From: Artemisia argyi
Taxonomy: Eukaryota > Streptophyta > Magnoliopsida > Asterales > Asteraceae
Assembly (NCBI GenBank): GCA_030686995.1
Contig: CM060692.1
Location: 17,713,465 to 17,777,464, forward strand
DNA: 64,000 nucleotides
Direction: 5' to 3'
Shown in pieces: positions 36,977 to 47,795 of the stretch. Within the stretch, counting starts at the first letter, position 1. Each line of letters begins with the position of its first letter. The position numbers and the translations under genes are program-made. The notes beneath the pieces were generated by a model. The model worked only from the letters and a program-made list of their open reading frames with translations, did no database searches and was not told the origin of the DNA.

Positions 36977-37103
36977 TCTGTTAATGAGTCTTAATGGGGA
37001 TGAACACATTTTGATTTCACTACTCATATAGACCATTTAACAGGAAAAAAAAACATATTATATGTGTGGCACCACCACTATCTTCCCATTAAGACTCATT
37101 AAA
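36977..37103. mobile_element. small fold-back MITE (AATGAGTCTTAATGGG arms)
   Basis: TTAATGAGTCTTAATGGG at about 36979 is mirrored by CCCATTAAGACTCATTAA at about 37085. The centre is about 85 bp and AT-rich. There is no coding capacity and no clear target duplication. Confidence 0.75.
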
Positions 37104-37132
37104 AAAAATAAAATAAAATAAAAAAAGGAAAA

Positions 37133-37290
37133 TGATTGTAAGACCTAATTTGTGTGTCTAAATTCATGCCTAAATATATGTGGCATGATCCTAATAGTTT
37201 GTTAAAAAGTGGGTCCCCTGCCTGCAACCATCAGGATAATGCCACATAAGCTTAGACATGAATTTAAGCATATCTTTTAGTCCTCCCAAT
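37133..37290. mobile_element. fold-back MITE (TCTAAATTCATG arms)
   Basis: TCTAAATTCATGCCTAA and ATGTGGCATGATCCT on the left pair with AGGATAATGCCACAT and TTAGACATGAATTTAA on the right. Outer ends GATTGTAAGACCTAA and (mirrored) GATTGGGAGGACTAA also match partly. Confidence 0.7.
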
Positions 37291-37389
37291 CACTACTCAA
37301 AAAAGGTAGCCAATTAGTTACATTTTCTTATAATTATTCTAGATTAAAATTAGCTACTTTGCACCCAGTTTTGTGTAAGTCCTTAAGTA

Positions 37390-37725
37390 AGGGAGTAAGG
37401 AGCCAAGATCGAGCTTGGCTCATTTTGAGCCTTATTTATAAAGCTCTAGCTTGGTTCGCAAGTTATTTTTTTGGTTCGAGCTCGGCTTTTGCTCAACTCG
37501 TTTACAAAGTACATTTAGCTTTTTAATTTTCTATAACCAAAAATGTAACAACGATATGATGTACATATGATTATAATATATTTACATTTGTTATATAAGT
37601 AAAAGCTCATGTAAGTTTGTAACCTAAATTGAGCTCGATGTCTGAAGGTCGAGCTCCTTTATCAATTGAGCCTTATGTTAACCTCGAGCTCAAATCGAGC
37701 TTTTAGCAAACTAGGCTCATTTACA
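37390..37725. repeat. GAGCTCG-rich dispersed repeat
   Basis: Many GAGCT, CGAGCTT and GGCTCAT words, in both orientations, are concentrated in about 330 bp, with imperfect inverted ends (AGCTTGGCTCATTTTGAGCC at the left, AGGCTCATTTACAC at the right). The class is not determined. Confidence 0.45.
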
Positions 37726-37920
37726 CATCTATTTTTAAGGGGGTATGATTACATAAAAACGTTACTAATTTAATGTTCTATTCAAATTTAGTTTTAAACC
37801 CCAAAAGAACTGTATAATGAAGTAATGAATAACGTTACATCATTTTTCTTGTCTTCAACTATAGTTTAACAATGATACTCTTGTACCTCATTAAAGGAAA
37901 TGAGGGGGGCGGGTTCCTTA

Positions 37921-38045
37921 CTTGAGTCAAGTTGGTTGATTTTCAACCGTTTGATTAAAATCAATGGTCAAGATTAAAAGTTTCTCTTTTAATCTCGACC
38001 ATTGATTTTAAACCAATGGGTGAAAATCAACAAACTTGACTCAAG
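37921..38045. mobile_element. fold-back element with 60-bp arms
   Basis: The left arm at 37921-37980 begins CTTGAGTCAAGTTGGTTGA and pairs with 37986-38045, which ends AACTTGACTCAAG. Only about 5 bp separate the arms. Pairing by eye is high, with a few mismatches. Confidence 0.85.
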
Positions 38046-38165
38046 TTGATGGATAACTTGAGAGGATTCTAGTCCGAAACTAGGATGTTGAAGGTTTTGA
38101 CCAATATATGTTTAACTTTTTATCACCGTCACATTTGTATTACTAATCTTTGTTCATTCAAAAAA

Positions 38166-39610
38166 CATAGAGTTAATTACATAAATGGTCCTTGTGATTT
38201 ATCGGGTATTGGATTTGGTCCCTAAACTTTTTTTTTGCAGATATCATCCCTGTGGTTTTGACCCGTTACAGGTTTGGTCCCTTGACCACATTTTCTGTTA
38301 CTTTGACCGTCAATGATAGTTGAAATGACAATAATACCCTCGTATGTTTAACCATATGGTCCTGTGGTTTGTCTCGTATTACGTATTTAGTCCCCAAGGT
38401 TTTTTTTTTTTCAATTTTTTTTAGAATTTTTGAAAGAAGTTTTTTAAACCTTTTTTGGCAGATTTTTTGAATACTTTTTTACGGAGTTTTTTTAATAAAA
38501 TTTTTTGAAAAAAAAAATTTACTAGATTTTTGTCAAATTCCTAGGCAGATTTTTTTACATGATTTTAAAAAAAAAAAAAAGAAATTATAAAAATTTTGAC
38601 GGAAATTTTTTTATTCTGCAAAAAATATTCAAAAATTTTAAAAATTATTATATAAATATCAAAACTCTTTTTGTCAAAAAATTAAAAAAAAAAACATATG
38701 TCAAATATATATATTTTGTTTAACTAAGAAACCTCACTAAAAAAACAATCAAGCAAATTGACATTTTCGAAACTTTTTTGTCAAAAGAAAAAAAATATAT
38801 ATAGGCAATTAAAAAGTGTTCATAAAAGTTCAAAAAAATATGTCAAAAAAGTTATTAAAAAGAAAAAAAAAAAAAAAAAAAAAAAAACTGACAAAGATTT
38901 TGTTGACATATTTTTTTTAAATTGACCCGGTTTTATACGGTTTTCATATGTTTTAATCCACTTTATACGTTTTTATATGTTTTCATCCATATGAAAACGA
39001 ATGAAAACATATAAAACGTAAGAAAAATGGATGAAACCCTATAAAAACGAATGAAAATCTATAAAAACAGATGAAAACAAATAAAAACGAATGAAAAACG
39101 TAACAAAATGTATGAAAACATATAAAACGTAAGAAAAATGAATGAAACCCTATGAAAACGAATGAAAATCTATAAAAACGGATGAAAACATATAAAAATA
39201 GATGAAAACGTAACAAAATGTATAAAAACAGATGAAAACATAAGAAACGTATAAGAATGGACGAAAGCTAATAAAACAGATGAAAACGTATAAAAACGGA
39301 TAAAGATGGATAAAAGCGTGTGAAAGCGTAATAAAAATGAGCGAGAACGTATGAAAACGTATAAAGACAGACGAAAACGTATAAAAATGGACAAAAAAGT
39401 ATGAAAACGTAAGAAAAATGGATGAAAACCGTATATAAGTGATTATCTGACGTTACATGTGGGTCTAAGCCGTGGGCCTCATAAGCTTAGACGGAAATAT
39501 TATTTAACATTGAAGGTTGCAATAAGTTTCATTAACTAACTTAGTATTTGCGAGAGTAAATTACTTAACATTGGAAATTTTGAAAAGTTCGTTACCTAAT
39601 AGTAGAATTA
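38166..39610. mobile_element. insertion-like block present only in duplication copy A
   Basis: Sequence on both sides (38095-38165 and from 39617 on) is nearly continuous in copy B at 43565-43690, so these 1.4 kb look inserted in copy A or deleted from B. The block opens with AATTACATAAATGGTCC and TTTGGTCCC words seen at ends of plant Mutator-like MITEs. It then holds very A/T-rich low-complexity DNA and a tandem array. There is no coding capacity and no clean target duplication. Confidence 0.5.
38985..39430. repeat. minisatellite of ATGAAAACGTATAAAAACG-type units
   Basis: Short units of the form GATGAAAAC(A/G)TATAAAAACG recur throughout. A longer order of about 110 bp is visible: TGAAAACATATAAAACGTAA starts at 39002 and again at 39112. 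Just before it (38930-38985) the same units appear in reverse orientation. Minus-strand frames rich in Phe here (FIRFYRFSFVFIG) are by-products of the repeat. Confidence 0.85.
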
Positions 39611-40065
39611 ACTTTTAAATATACAACAAACTATTTACCTTCCTTAGAGGACACGGTATGGCTGTGTTATAGGCAAAAATCCGGCCCTATATATGACTTG
39701 GCGCCACTGCACGCCACTCTGTGCCATAGGGTATTGCGCCAACACACATATTTTAACTTAGCCTAAAACGCATATTTACAAGCAGTCAATTACACAAAAT
39801 CAAGGTCACCATATTAAAATGGGCATATGATAACTGCCAACCCCCGACGAGCGTTGGTCATGATACTTCCACAGACCAAAAGCAACGAGTGTTTAGCGTA
39901 ATGAAAATGTTTAAAGCATTTCAAATAGTTAAAACGACGTATTATAAATTATAGAATAGAATTAATCTATCAAACATAAATTACTGAAATATATCATAAT
40001 AGAAGTCACAAGTAACCATCAAGAAATAAATCACTCCAGCATCATTATCAAACTCTAGCACTTGA

Positions 40066-40103
40066 TCAGGTAAGCAGAGGATCTCCCTTAGTCAACTACT
40101 CAA
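40066..40103 (-). other. candidate 3' mini-exon of F-box gene A
   Basis: A donor (AAG then GTGCGT) in F-box gene A at 40861/40860 and an acceptor about 750 bp downstream are conserved in three paralogues. In copy A the acceptor TTTTTCAG (exon from 40103) gives Leu-Ser-Ser-stop. A second acceptor eight bases on (exon from 40095) gives LTKGDPLLT then stop. The counterparts in the other two copies are at 44150-44103 and 42851-42804. Confidence 0.45.
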
Positions 40104-40677
40104 CTGAAAAATCAAAATGGGTAATCAGCAAAAATAGTTACAGCAAAATGTGAACAGAAGTCAAATGTATGATTCTAACAAGTTTTTTGGGTACCAGCGT
40201 GTTGCACCGGGATGGTTTTCGCTAGTGTCAATATTCATGTAAGTTTCTCTTTATAAACATAAGAATTGTAAATAGAACTCACGACTTTGGGTATAATAAT
40301 TATATGGTTTCAACTACCACACAAGAATACACAGTACAAAACTGGAAAGGATAAATTTTGATAAGTAAAATTTTTGGTAATTAATATTAGGGAAAAAAAT
40401 ATATTTACATAAATTTAAATACATAATAAAGATTAGAGTAAGTTAAAGGGGCTAATATTATATAAAGTAATGTGGTTTTCTCTTAAATCAAGCTAATGTC
40501 ACAAGTTCAACAAGGATTATATTGCACTTGAGATCAATGAATAATACTTTGTAATCAGAAGAATATTATTAAGTATTTAAGTAGGATGGAAAAATGCGGA
40601 ATAGCACCAAGAGTTGAACTTTAATATGTTGCAATCATGATGACAGTAAGTATAAACTTGAGTAATATTATGTAGAA

Positions 40678-40830
40678 GTGTGCCCAGCTTGTTACAGGGT
40701 CTTTACTGGGGATATTTATGGGGACCATGTTGTATCTTGTGCTGGTATTATTGGTATTAAACATCGGCATAACGTGGTACGTGATGTACTTGTTGATGCT
40801 TTGTTATATAAAAGAACTTTTTTAACAAGA
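40678..40830 (+). pseudogene. fragment of a retroelement-related protein (C-x2-C ... H ... C motif)
   Basis: The + frame reads CPACYRVFTGDIYGDHVVSC, then AGIIGIKHRHNVVRDVLVDAL, before the similarity ends. I recognise this zinc-binding-like block from predicted plant proteins that contain reverse-transcriptase-type domains. It is a short internal piece without start or end and lies antisense to the 3' flank of the F-box gene. Confidence 0.5.
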
Positions 40831-41856
40831 AGCATGCACAGTGAGTACGAGAGAACGCACCTTATAATTCTTCTTGCTATTATGATCTTCATTATTACGC
40901 TTTCTTTCATAAACATGGGGAGATACAAGGCTTCGCACAAATATAGGGGATTGAAAGTAATTCCAATGATCTTTATATGTGATGTCATTATCGTAGAAAC
41001 TCGTGTGTGGAATGTAGTCCTTGAGGTTTTTTAAATAGTGTGCAACATCATTATTTTGGAGGGTCAACAATACCCAAGACTGTAGTACATTGTAGTTTTT
41101 CATCATCCAAATGGAAGCTTTGAGATTCTTAAGATTGTATATTATGCATAGACATTCATCAATATTTCCAAGATAGTAACAGCTGCTTGTGTATCTTGTG
41201 TCATTGGGGTGGGGGATTTCCTTAAATACCTCTTTGGATAAATCAAAAGATACAATAACTGACTTGTTATTTTGATCCTTCATAAACCAGTGAAGAGCCC
41301 CATTGCATAATGTACCTGCACTGCGTTCGTAATGCATCTCACATGTATACTTCTGCTTTCCAAGAACTTTCCATACGTTTGATTTTAAACTTAACACTTG
41401 AAAACATGTTTGATTGTTACCATTCACGTACACTAATACAACCTTATAATCATCAGTGGAAGAATCATAACCAAAACCCCAACATAAAATTTTTCTTCTA
41501 AATTGAGGCCTTTGCAGTTTTTTCACCTCTCTAGTAGAGGGATTAGCTACAAACATATCATATTTGGAATTAGAGATGCATACAAGGCCATTAGATGAAC
41601 CAAGAAGATCAGAATAGCTGTTGCTATAGCACGCGTTAACTCTATAGCAAGTAGTCATGGACATAAGGATCCTTCTATGTCCAAATTTAGTATTGTCACG
41701 ATCACTGTTGTAACTATGGTTTATATGAGCAGTAACGAAACGACTACTAGAGATTAAAGAATGCCAGAACTTACACACTCTCTTGCATCGGATGAGATCC
41801 TTTACACCCAATGTTATCAATATCTTCTCAAGAACATCTGGAACAAGCTCGGCCAT
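40822..41856 (-). CDS. F-box protein with an F-box-associated (FBA) domain, copy A
   Basis: Unspliced, the frame gives 344 aa from the ATG at 41856. The N-terminal F-box (about 3-42: LVPDVLEKILITLGVKDLIR, CKRVCKFWHSLIS) would bind SKP1. An FBA region follows (GSSNGLVCISNS, NPSTREVKKLQRP, GFGYDSSTDDYKVVLVY, GALHWFM, SFDLSKEVFKEIPHP). Such proteins select substrates for SCF ubiquitin ligases in nucleus or cytosol; this one's target is unknown. A conserved donor after NSKKNYK (exon end 40861) and a small 3' exon suggest a spliced form of about 341 aa with a different last ten residues. It is the only uninterrupted member of the local set. Confidence 0.85.
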   Translation of the reverse strand: MAELVPDVLEKILITLGVKDLIRCKRVCKFWHSLISSSRFVTAHINHSYNSDRDNTKFGHRRILMSMTTCYRVNACYSNSYSDLLGSSNGLVCISNSKYDMFVANPSTREVKKLQRPQFRRKILCWGFGYDSSTDDYKVVLVYVNGNNQTCFQVLSLKSNVWKVLGKQKYTCEMHYERSAGTLCNGALHWFMKDQNNKSVIVSFDLSKEVFKEIPHPNDTRYTSSCYYLGNIDECLCIIYNLKNLKASIWMMKNYNVLQSWVLLTLQNNDVAHYLKNLKDYIPHTSFYDNDITYKDHWNYFQSPIFVRSLVSPHVYERKRNNEDHNSKKNYKVRSLVLTVHASC

Positions 41857-42056
41857 ATGAAAGTTGAAACCCTATCAGACTCGTTAAACCAGAATATAAC
41901 AATGCCTGTAAAACAAAAATTCATTCTTGTAGATTTACGGATAACAAAAGTTTGGAAACTACCCAATAAGTGTTCCAAGCCCAACTACAAGACAATAGTC
42001 CAAGCCCAAACACGAATTAATGTTGTCTGTTGTTCCATTATATACTCCTATCATAT

Positions 42057-42803
42057 TAGTATTTGCTAAACATTTATTATCAAGATACTTCAATAAGCAA
42101 CTAGCAGTTTTAATTTATCTAAAAGCTCCAAATCAAAATGCTAATTGAAATAACATTTACTAGCAACTAGCGTTCGCACTTAATAATAACAACCATACAG
42201 CTATGTTACCAAACGCTTTATCAAAACAAACGGGCATTGCTGTCGACTAGTGCTTACTGCTCTTGCTAAGTGCTAGTGTTATTACTACAAATCAGAATGC
42301 TTTGGAATTGATATTTCTGTTAATATAAGTTTATCTATGTGCAAACTTTATACAAAGATATATTTTTTATTAAAATTAGCAAAATTGAATCTCGTAACTC
42401 ATCATAAAACACACCTATAAATCTTTTCCTAAGATCATGTTTACCATTATATACGGAGCGTATGACGTGATACTCTTTAATCATATGCTGATCTCTAATT
42501 CCTATTGTTAAACAATATGAGACAAATTTCAAGTACAAGATATGATATTTCCGATCAATGTTTGGTACAAAGAGTCGATCTCTAGTGTAACTACACATTT
42601 TAAAACATTGTTAACAGTATAATAGTTATATCAAAGTAACATAAATGATAAAGATCCGTTGAAAATAAATGACTGAAATCCATCAAAACAAAAGTCATGT
42701 GTAACCATCAAGATAGATAATCATGGATCTTTAAAGCAGGGTCTTATTATAGGAAAAGCAAGGCTTCATGCATTCTAAAGTCATCTTGGCTTCAACATCA
42801 TCA
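42057..42803. other. intergenic between F-box copies
   Basis: AT-rich DNA with TAGCAACTAGC- and GCTAGTGTT-like words suggesting a hAT-type MITE remnant. The minus-strand frame at 42335-42598 (87 codons) has no recognised motif. Confidence 0.4.
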
Positions 42804-43565
42804 TCAAACTCTGGCGCTCGCTGAGGTAACCGAAGGATCTCCCTTGATCAACTGAAAAAACATATCAGTAGTGAGTAAAATAGGTACAACTGAGAGACAA
42901 TTAACATATTTTAAATGAAAGGCAAATATATGACCACAATCGGCAGAAAATCAGAACATCATATGGACTGATGAGATATAAATTGAGCTTCATTGTCACA
43001 TGTTTGACTAGGATTATATTGAACTTCGGTATAGTGAAAATTATTATGTATGTCTTGTCAAAGAACTTTTTAACTATATATGAAAATACTTGTTCAAGAA
43101 CTTTCACATTTATGATCAAGTAATAATCTGTAAGGATAAAGCTTGAACCATAAACATTGGTTTTATGTTTATCGTCTAGTTATACTATGTGTTAAAAGAA
43201 AGGATCATATAAATAACAGCAGAACTTGAACCCACCTTATTGTTCATGTTGCTATTATGAGCATCATTCTTTCTCTTTTGCCTTCCAGTAAAATCGGGAG
43301 ATACAAGGCTTTGTACAAATATAGGGAAACCAATAAAACGACATACAGCCTACATTTGATGTTCTCATCAATCATACACGTGTGTGGAACGTAATTCCTG
43401 TGGTTTTTCAAGTAGTGTTCACCATCATTATGCTTGCAGGCATGCCTTGACTGAAACATTGTCCAAGAGTGTTGTACATTGTAGTTTTTCATTACCCAAA
43501 TGCGAGAGTGAGGATAGAAACATAAATATATGCATAAACATTCATCGATAATCCCCAGATAGCAT
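42804..43565 (-). pseudogene. F-box pseudogene, 3' fragment (third copy)
   Basis: On the minus strand, from about 43565, it reads CYLGIIDECLCI, IWVMKNYNVQHSWTMFQSRH and HYLKNHRNYVPHTCMIDENI. After a frame change it reads FPIFVQSLVSP and then AHNSNMNNK at a GTGGGT donor (about 43240). These match the last third of gene A in order. A possible 3' exon (42851-42804) reads LIKGDPSVTSASARV then stop. The N-terminal F-box half is missing. Confidence 0.75.
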
Positions 43566-46010
43566 AAACATAAATATATGTTTAACTTTTTATCACCGTC
43601 ACAATTGTATTACTAATTTTTATTCATTCATAAAACATAAGTTGAGCGCAAATACGAATATTGTGGCATCATCCTTAAATATACAGCAAACTATTTACCT
43701 TCCTAAGAGGACACGGTATGGTTGTGTTATAGTAAAAAATCCAGCCCTATATATGACTTGGCGCCAGTACACGCCACTCTGTGCCATAGGGTATTGCGCC
43801 AACTCACATATTTTAACTTAGCCAAAAATGCATATTTTCAAGCAGTCTATTACACAAAATAAATCAAGGTCGCCATTAAAATGGGCATATGACAACTGCC
43901 AACCCCGACAAGCCTTGGTCATGATACTTCCAAAGACCAAAAGCAACGAGTCTTTAGCGTGACGAAATATATCATAACAGAAGTCACAAGTAAACCATCA
44001 AGAAATAAATAACTATGGATCTCTAAAGAAGGCTAATTAAATAACGACTAAAGCTCATACAGTTTGATGTCATCTTTCGCATGAATCACTCCAACATCAT
44101 TATCAAACTCTGGTACATGGTAAGGTAACCGGAGGATCTCTCTTAGTCAACTGAAAAATCAAAACGAGTAATCAGCAAAAATAGTTACAGTTAAAAGACG
44201 CAACAAAATGTGAACAGAAGCCAAATGTATGATTATAACAAGTTTTTGGGGTGCCCTCGCGTTGCGCCGGGATGATTTTCGTAAGTGTTAATATTCATGT
44301 AAGTTTCTCTTTATAAACATACGACTTGTAAGTAGAACTCGCGCCTTTGGGTATAATAATAAATAATGATATGGGTTCAATTACCACACAAGAATACAAA
44401 GTACAAAACTGGAAAGGATAAATTTTGATAAGTAAAATTTTTGGTAATTAATATTAGTGAAAAAAAAAATTATATTTACATAAGTTTAAATAAAAAATAA
44501 AGATTAGAGAAAGTTAAAGGGCTAATTAATTGTAAACTACTGTTCAATCAATTAAGCTTCAATGTCACAAGTTCAACAAGGATTAATATATCGCACTCAA
44601 GATCAACGAATAATACTTTGTAATCAGAAGAATATTATTATTAAGTAGGATGGAAAAATGCGGAATACCACCAAGAGTTGAACTTTAATATGTTGCAATC
44701 TTGATGACAGTAAGTCAGTAAGTAGAAACTTGAGTAATATTATGTAGATCGATCAGTATGCTTTGTTATATAAAAGAACATTTTAAACATGCCGCATGCA
44801 TAGCGAGAACGCACCTTATATTTCTTCTTGCTATTATGATCTTCATTCTTACGCTTTCTTTCATAAACATGGGGAGATACAAGGCTTTGCACAAATATAG
44901 GGGAATGAAAGTTTCCCCAATATTGTGTAAATCTGAAGTCAGTATCACAGAAACTTGTGTGTGGAATGTAATCATTGAGGTTTTTTAAATAGTGTGAACC
45001 ATCATTATTTTGCCGGGTTATCAATACCCAAGACTGTAATACATTGTAGTTTGTCATCATCCAAATGGAAGGAATTATAAGATGCATAGGATTGTCTATT
45101 ATGCATAGACATTCATCAATATTTCCAAGATAGCAACAGCTTCTTGTGTATCTTGTGTCTTTGGGGTGGGGGATTTCCTTAAATACCTCTTTGGATAAAT
45201 CAAAAGATACAATCACTGACTTGTTATTTTGATCATTCATAAACTAGTGAAGAGCCCCATTGCATAACGCACCTGCACTGTGTTCTTTATGCATCTCACA
45301 TGTATACTTCTGCTTTCCAAGAACTTTCCATACGTTTGATTTTAAAGTTAACACTTGAAAGCATGTTTGATTGTTACCGTTCACATACGCTAATACAACC
45401 TTATAATCATCAGTGGAAGAATCATAACCAAAACCCCAACATGAAATTTTTCTTCTAAATTGGGGCCTTTGTAGTTTTTTCACCTCTCTAGTAGAGGGAT
45501 TAGCTACAAAAATATCATATTTGGAATTAGAGATGCATACAAGGCCATTAGATGAACCAAGAAGATCAGAATGGCTGTAAATATAGCACCCGTTAACTCT
45601 ATAGCAAGTAGTCGTCATGGACATAAGGATCCTTCTATGTCCAAATTCAGTATTGTTACGATCACTGTTGTAACTATGGTTCATATGAGCAGTAACGAAA
45701 CGACTACTAGAGATTAAAGAATGCCAGAACTTACACACTCTCTTGCATCGGATGAGATCCTTTACTTCCAATGTTATCAATATCTTCTCAAGAACATCTG
45801 GAACAAGCTCGGCCATATGAAAGTTGAAACCCTAGCTGACTCGTTAAACCAGAATATAGCAATGCCTGTAAAACAAAAATTCTTTCTTGTAGATTTAAGG
45901 ATAACAAAATTTTGGAAACTACCCAACAAGTGTTCCAAGCCCAACTACAAGACAATAGTCCAAGCCCAAACACGAATGTTGTCAGTTGTCCCATTATATA
46001 TCCTTGATCC
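43565..46010. repeat. segmental duplication, copy B
   Basis: Second copy of 38095-42050 without the 1.4-kb insertion-like block. It carries the nonsense-mutated F-box gene. Confidence 0.85.
44103..45816 (-). pseudogene. F-box pseudogene, copy B (nonsense codon)
   Basis: Nearly identical to gene A through the F-box and FBA region, but codon 191, the Trp of GALHWFM in copy A, is TAG at about 45244. The rest of the frame remains open to the conserved donor at 44815 (after KKKYK), and a 3' exon at 44150-44103 reads LTKRDPPVTLPCTRV then stop. A product of 190 aa with the F-box but half of the FBA region could still be made, so it may be a truncated gene and not silent. Confidence 0.85.
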
Positions 46011-46670
46011 TTCTTAAATATATTGATCTTATTACGGTGCCGGACACAAACATCCGTTATAGAATGTATGCAATTTCATCGTCAAGTTTTTAATTAGGGT
46101 GTGCAATGTTAAAGAGGATATCCACATACCGTCTGACTTAGATATGTCCGTGGCCCGCCTGTGTTTTATTATCACACCTTCTGTAAGCACACCTCTTAAA
46201 CGAAGAAATACCATGCGAGTATATAAATCAGTGTTGAAAATACCTTCAACTTCTGTTTGGATCAGAAGTTATGCGATAAAAAGATAAAAAAAAACAGAAA
46301 TACTTTCTTGATTTATAACACAGAAACGTATATTTATTAATTGAATCTTTATTAAATTGATATTGAAAGTGATTACAAGTGTTCCTTATATAGTGATTGA
46401 ATCGGTGCCATGGAACCAACACAACCTTTCATACAGAAGAGGCACAACGATTCAATAACAATAAAAAGACACGACCATATAATAACCGTTATAACCCTAA
46501 CAACCTAAACGACCAAGCCCATATCCAATGTCGGTTTACAGGCTTATACATAAAACATAATTACATAATATACACTAACTATCCTAGAGTTTGCTTCTAT
46601 AACATTAATGGCCAACATTCACCCCCTAATGTTATTGACGGCAAGCGACTTCATAGTCTTCTAAGTTCTT

Positions 46671-47555
46671 TTACAGCAATGGTGCAGCAACTACTGGTTC
46701 ATCATCTTCGTATTGTGCAAAGTTAACTTCTTCCTCCTTCCTTGTGCATTCATGTTTATAATGTCCAAACTTGTTGCACTTGAAGCATTTTATGTGACTC
46801 TTATCCTTTTGTAGTTGATTACCATCTTTATTTCTTTCGCGGCTTCTTCCTTTGTTATCCTGATTCGACTTCCTATAACCACAACGTTCACAACTATATT
46901 GTTTTTCTTGTTCCTTTTCGTCTGTTTTGGTGTATAGAAGTCTGGTATGTACATCTTCTTCCTTGCTTGGCCTCTTAATGCGTTCCTCGTATGCTTTTAG
47001 TCTTCCAGTAGCTTCTTGAAATGTCATGGTATTAAGATCAGCAAATTGTTCGATTGCAGCAACAATCTGGATAAATTTTGTTGGGACAGATCCTAGAAGT
47101 TTTCGAACCAATCTTTTGTTTTCAACTGTGGAACCAAGATTGCTTGCTTGTGATACGAGTTGACTAATCTTTCCGGTGAATTCATCAAGTGATTCAGAGT
47201 CTTTCATGTTCAAGTTTTCAAAATCTGATTCTAATGTTTGTAGTCTAGCCTCCTTGACTTTGTCTATACCCACGAATCGAGCCTTTAAATCCTCCCACAT
47301 ATCAGCAGCCTTCGTATGATGGGAAACTTGTAATGTGAGTTCTTCGGGCAAGGCTTGAAATAGATAAGCAATAGCCATTGTGTTTTTCTTTGTATCCACA
47401 TCTCCTTCTGGTTCGAGTGCTCCCCATATTCCATAAACATTAAATAGTGCTTTAATTTTTACGGCCCAAATAGTGTAATTTGTAGAATCCAGAATTGGGC
47501 ATTGGAATGTCATTGACAGCCCTCCTTCATCTTTCTTTGATGTTTCAGTAAGCAT
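46671..47555 (-). CDS. gag: copia-type Gag polyprotein (UBN2 domain plus zinc knuckle)
   Basis: The frame gives 294 aa. Residues about 20-40 (ILDSTNYTIWAVKIKALF) are the DUF4219-like start of copia Gag. Residues about 55-195 form the UBN2 capsid region (LWEDLK-like block MWEDLKARFVGIDKVKEARL, then RKLLGSVP). The nucleocapsid zinc knuckle CFKCNKFGHYKHEC (C-x2-C-x4-H-x4-C) lies at 257-270. Gag forms the virus-like particle that packages element RNA. The stop follows within about 15 residues of acidic sequence, and neither protease, integrase nor reverse transcriptase follows. The reading frame is intact, as expected for a recent insertion. Confidence 0.92.
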   Translation of the reverse strand: MLTETSKKDEGGLSMTFQCPILDSTNYTIWAVKIKALFNVYGIWGALEPEGDVDTKKNTMAIAYLFQALPEELTLQVSHHTKAADMWEDLKARFVGIDKVKEARLQTLESDFENLNMKDSESLDEFTGKISQLVSQASNLGSTVENKRLVRKLLGSVPTKFIQIVAAIEQFADLNTMTFQEATGRLKAYEERIKRPSKEEDVHTRLLYTKTDEKEQEKQYSCERCGYRKSNQDNKGRSRERNKDGNQLQKDKSHIKCFKCNKFGHYKHECTRKEEEVNFAQYEDDEPVVAAPLL

Positions 47556-47629
47556 CCTTTCTTTAAACTTTTTCGTCCTACCAATTTTTTCGGCTTCCTA
47601 AAAAAATCTTCTTCTTAGAGCGGAAAATT

Positions 47630-47795
47630 ATTTCTTTCTTGTTTGCGGGGCAAATTAACCAACTGTCTCAGCAGTCCTTTGGTTTTCTAATTTCCGGGCA
47701 AATCTAAATAATTTTTTTCTTCCTATTTGCGGGGCGAATTAAACCAACTGTCTCAGCAGTTCTTTGGTTTTTCCTAATTCTCGGGCAAATCTAAA
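47630..47795. repeat. tandem duplication of about 82 bp in the gag leader
   Basis: The words CCAACTGTCTCAGCAGT, CTTTGG and CGGGCAAATCTAAAT occur in the same order in 47630-47710 and 47713-47795, with small differences. Confidence 0.85.

Larger units (their letters stand above)
38095..42050. repeat. segmental duplication, copy A
   Basis: Direct repeat of 43565-46010, containing an F-box gene and its 3' flank. The shared sequence includes CACGGTATGG and TGTGCCATAGGGTATTGCGC words near 39655-39735 (43710-43800 in B), as well as an older repeat with CGTGTTGCACCGGGATG near 40198. F-box start codons lie 3960 bp apart. Confidence 0.85.

Noticed and set aside
38983..39394. Two overlapping Phe/Ile-rich minus-strand frames
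   Set aside because: They follow the minisatellite unit in every frame; this is repeat-driven, not coding.
46397..46726. 109-codon frame MNRCHGTNTTFH..., also at 48179-48526
   Set aside because: It lies in the two LTRs of the gag-only element and is present twice only because LTRs are repeated; no motif.
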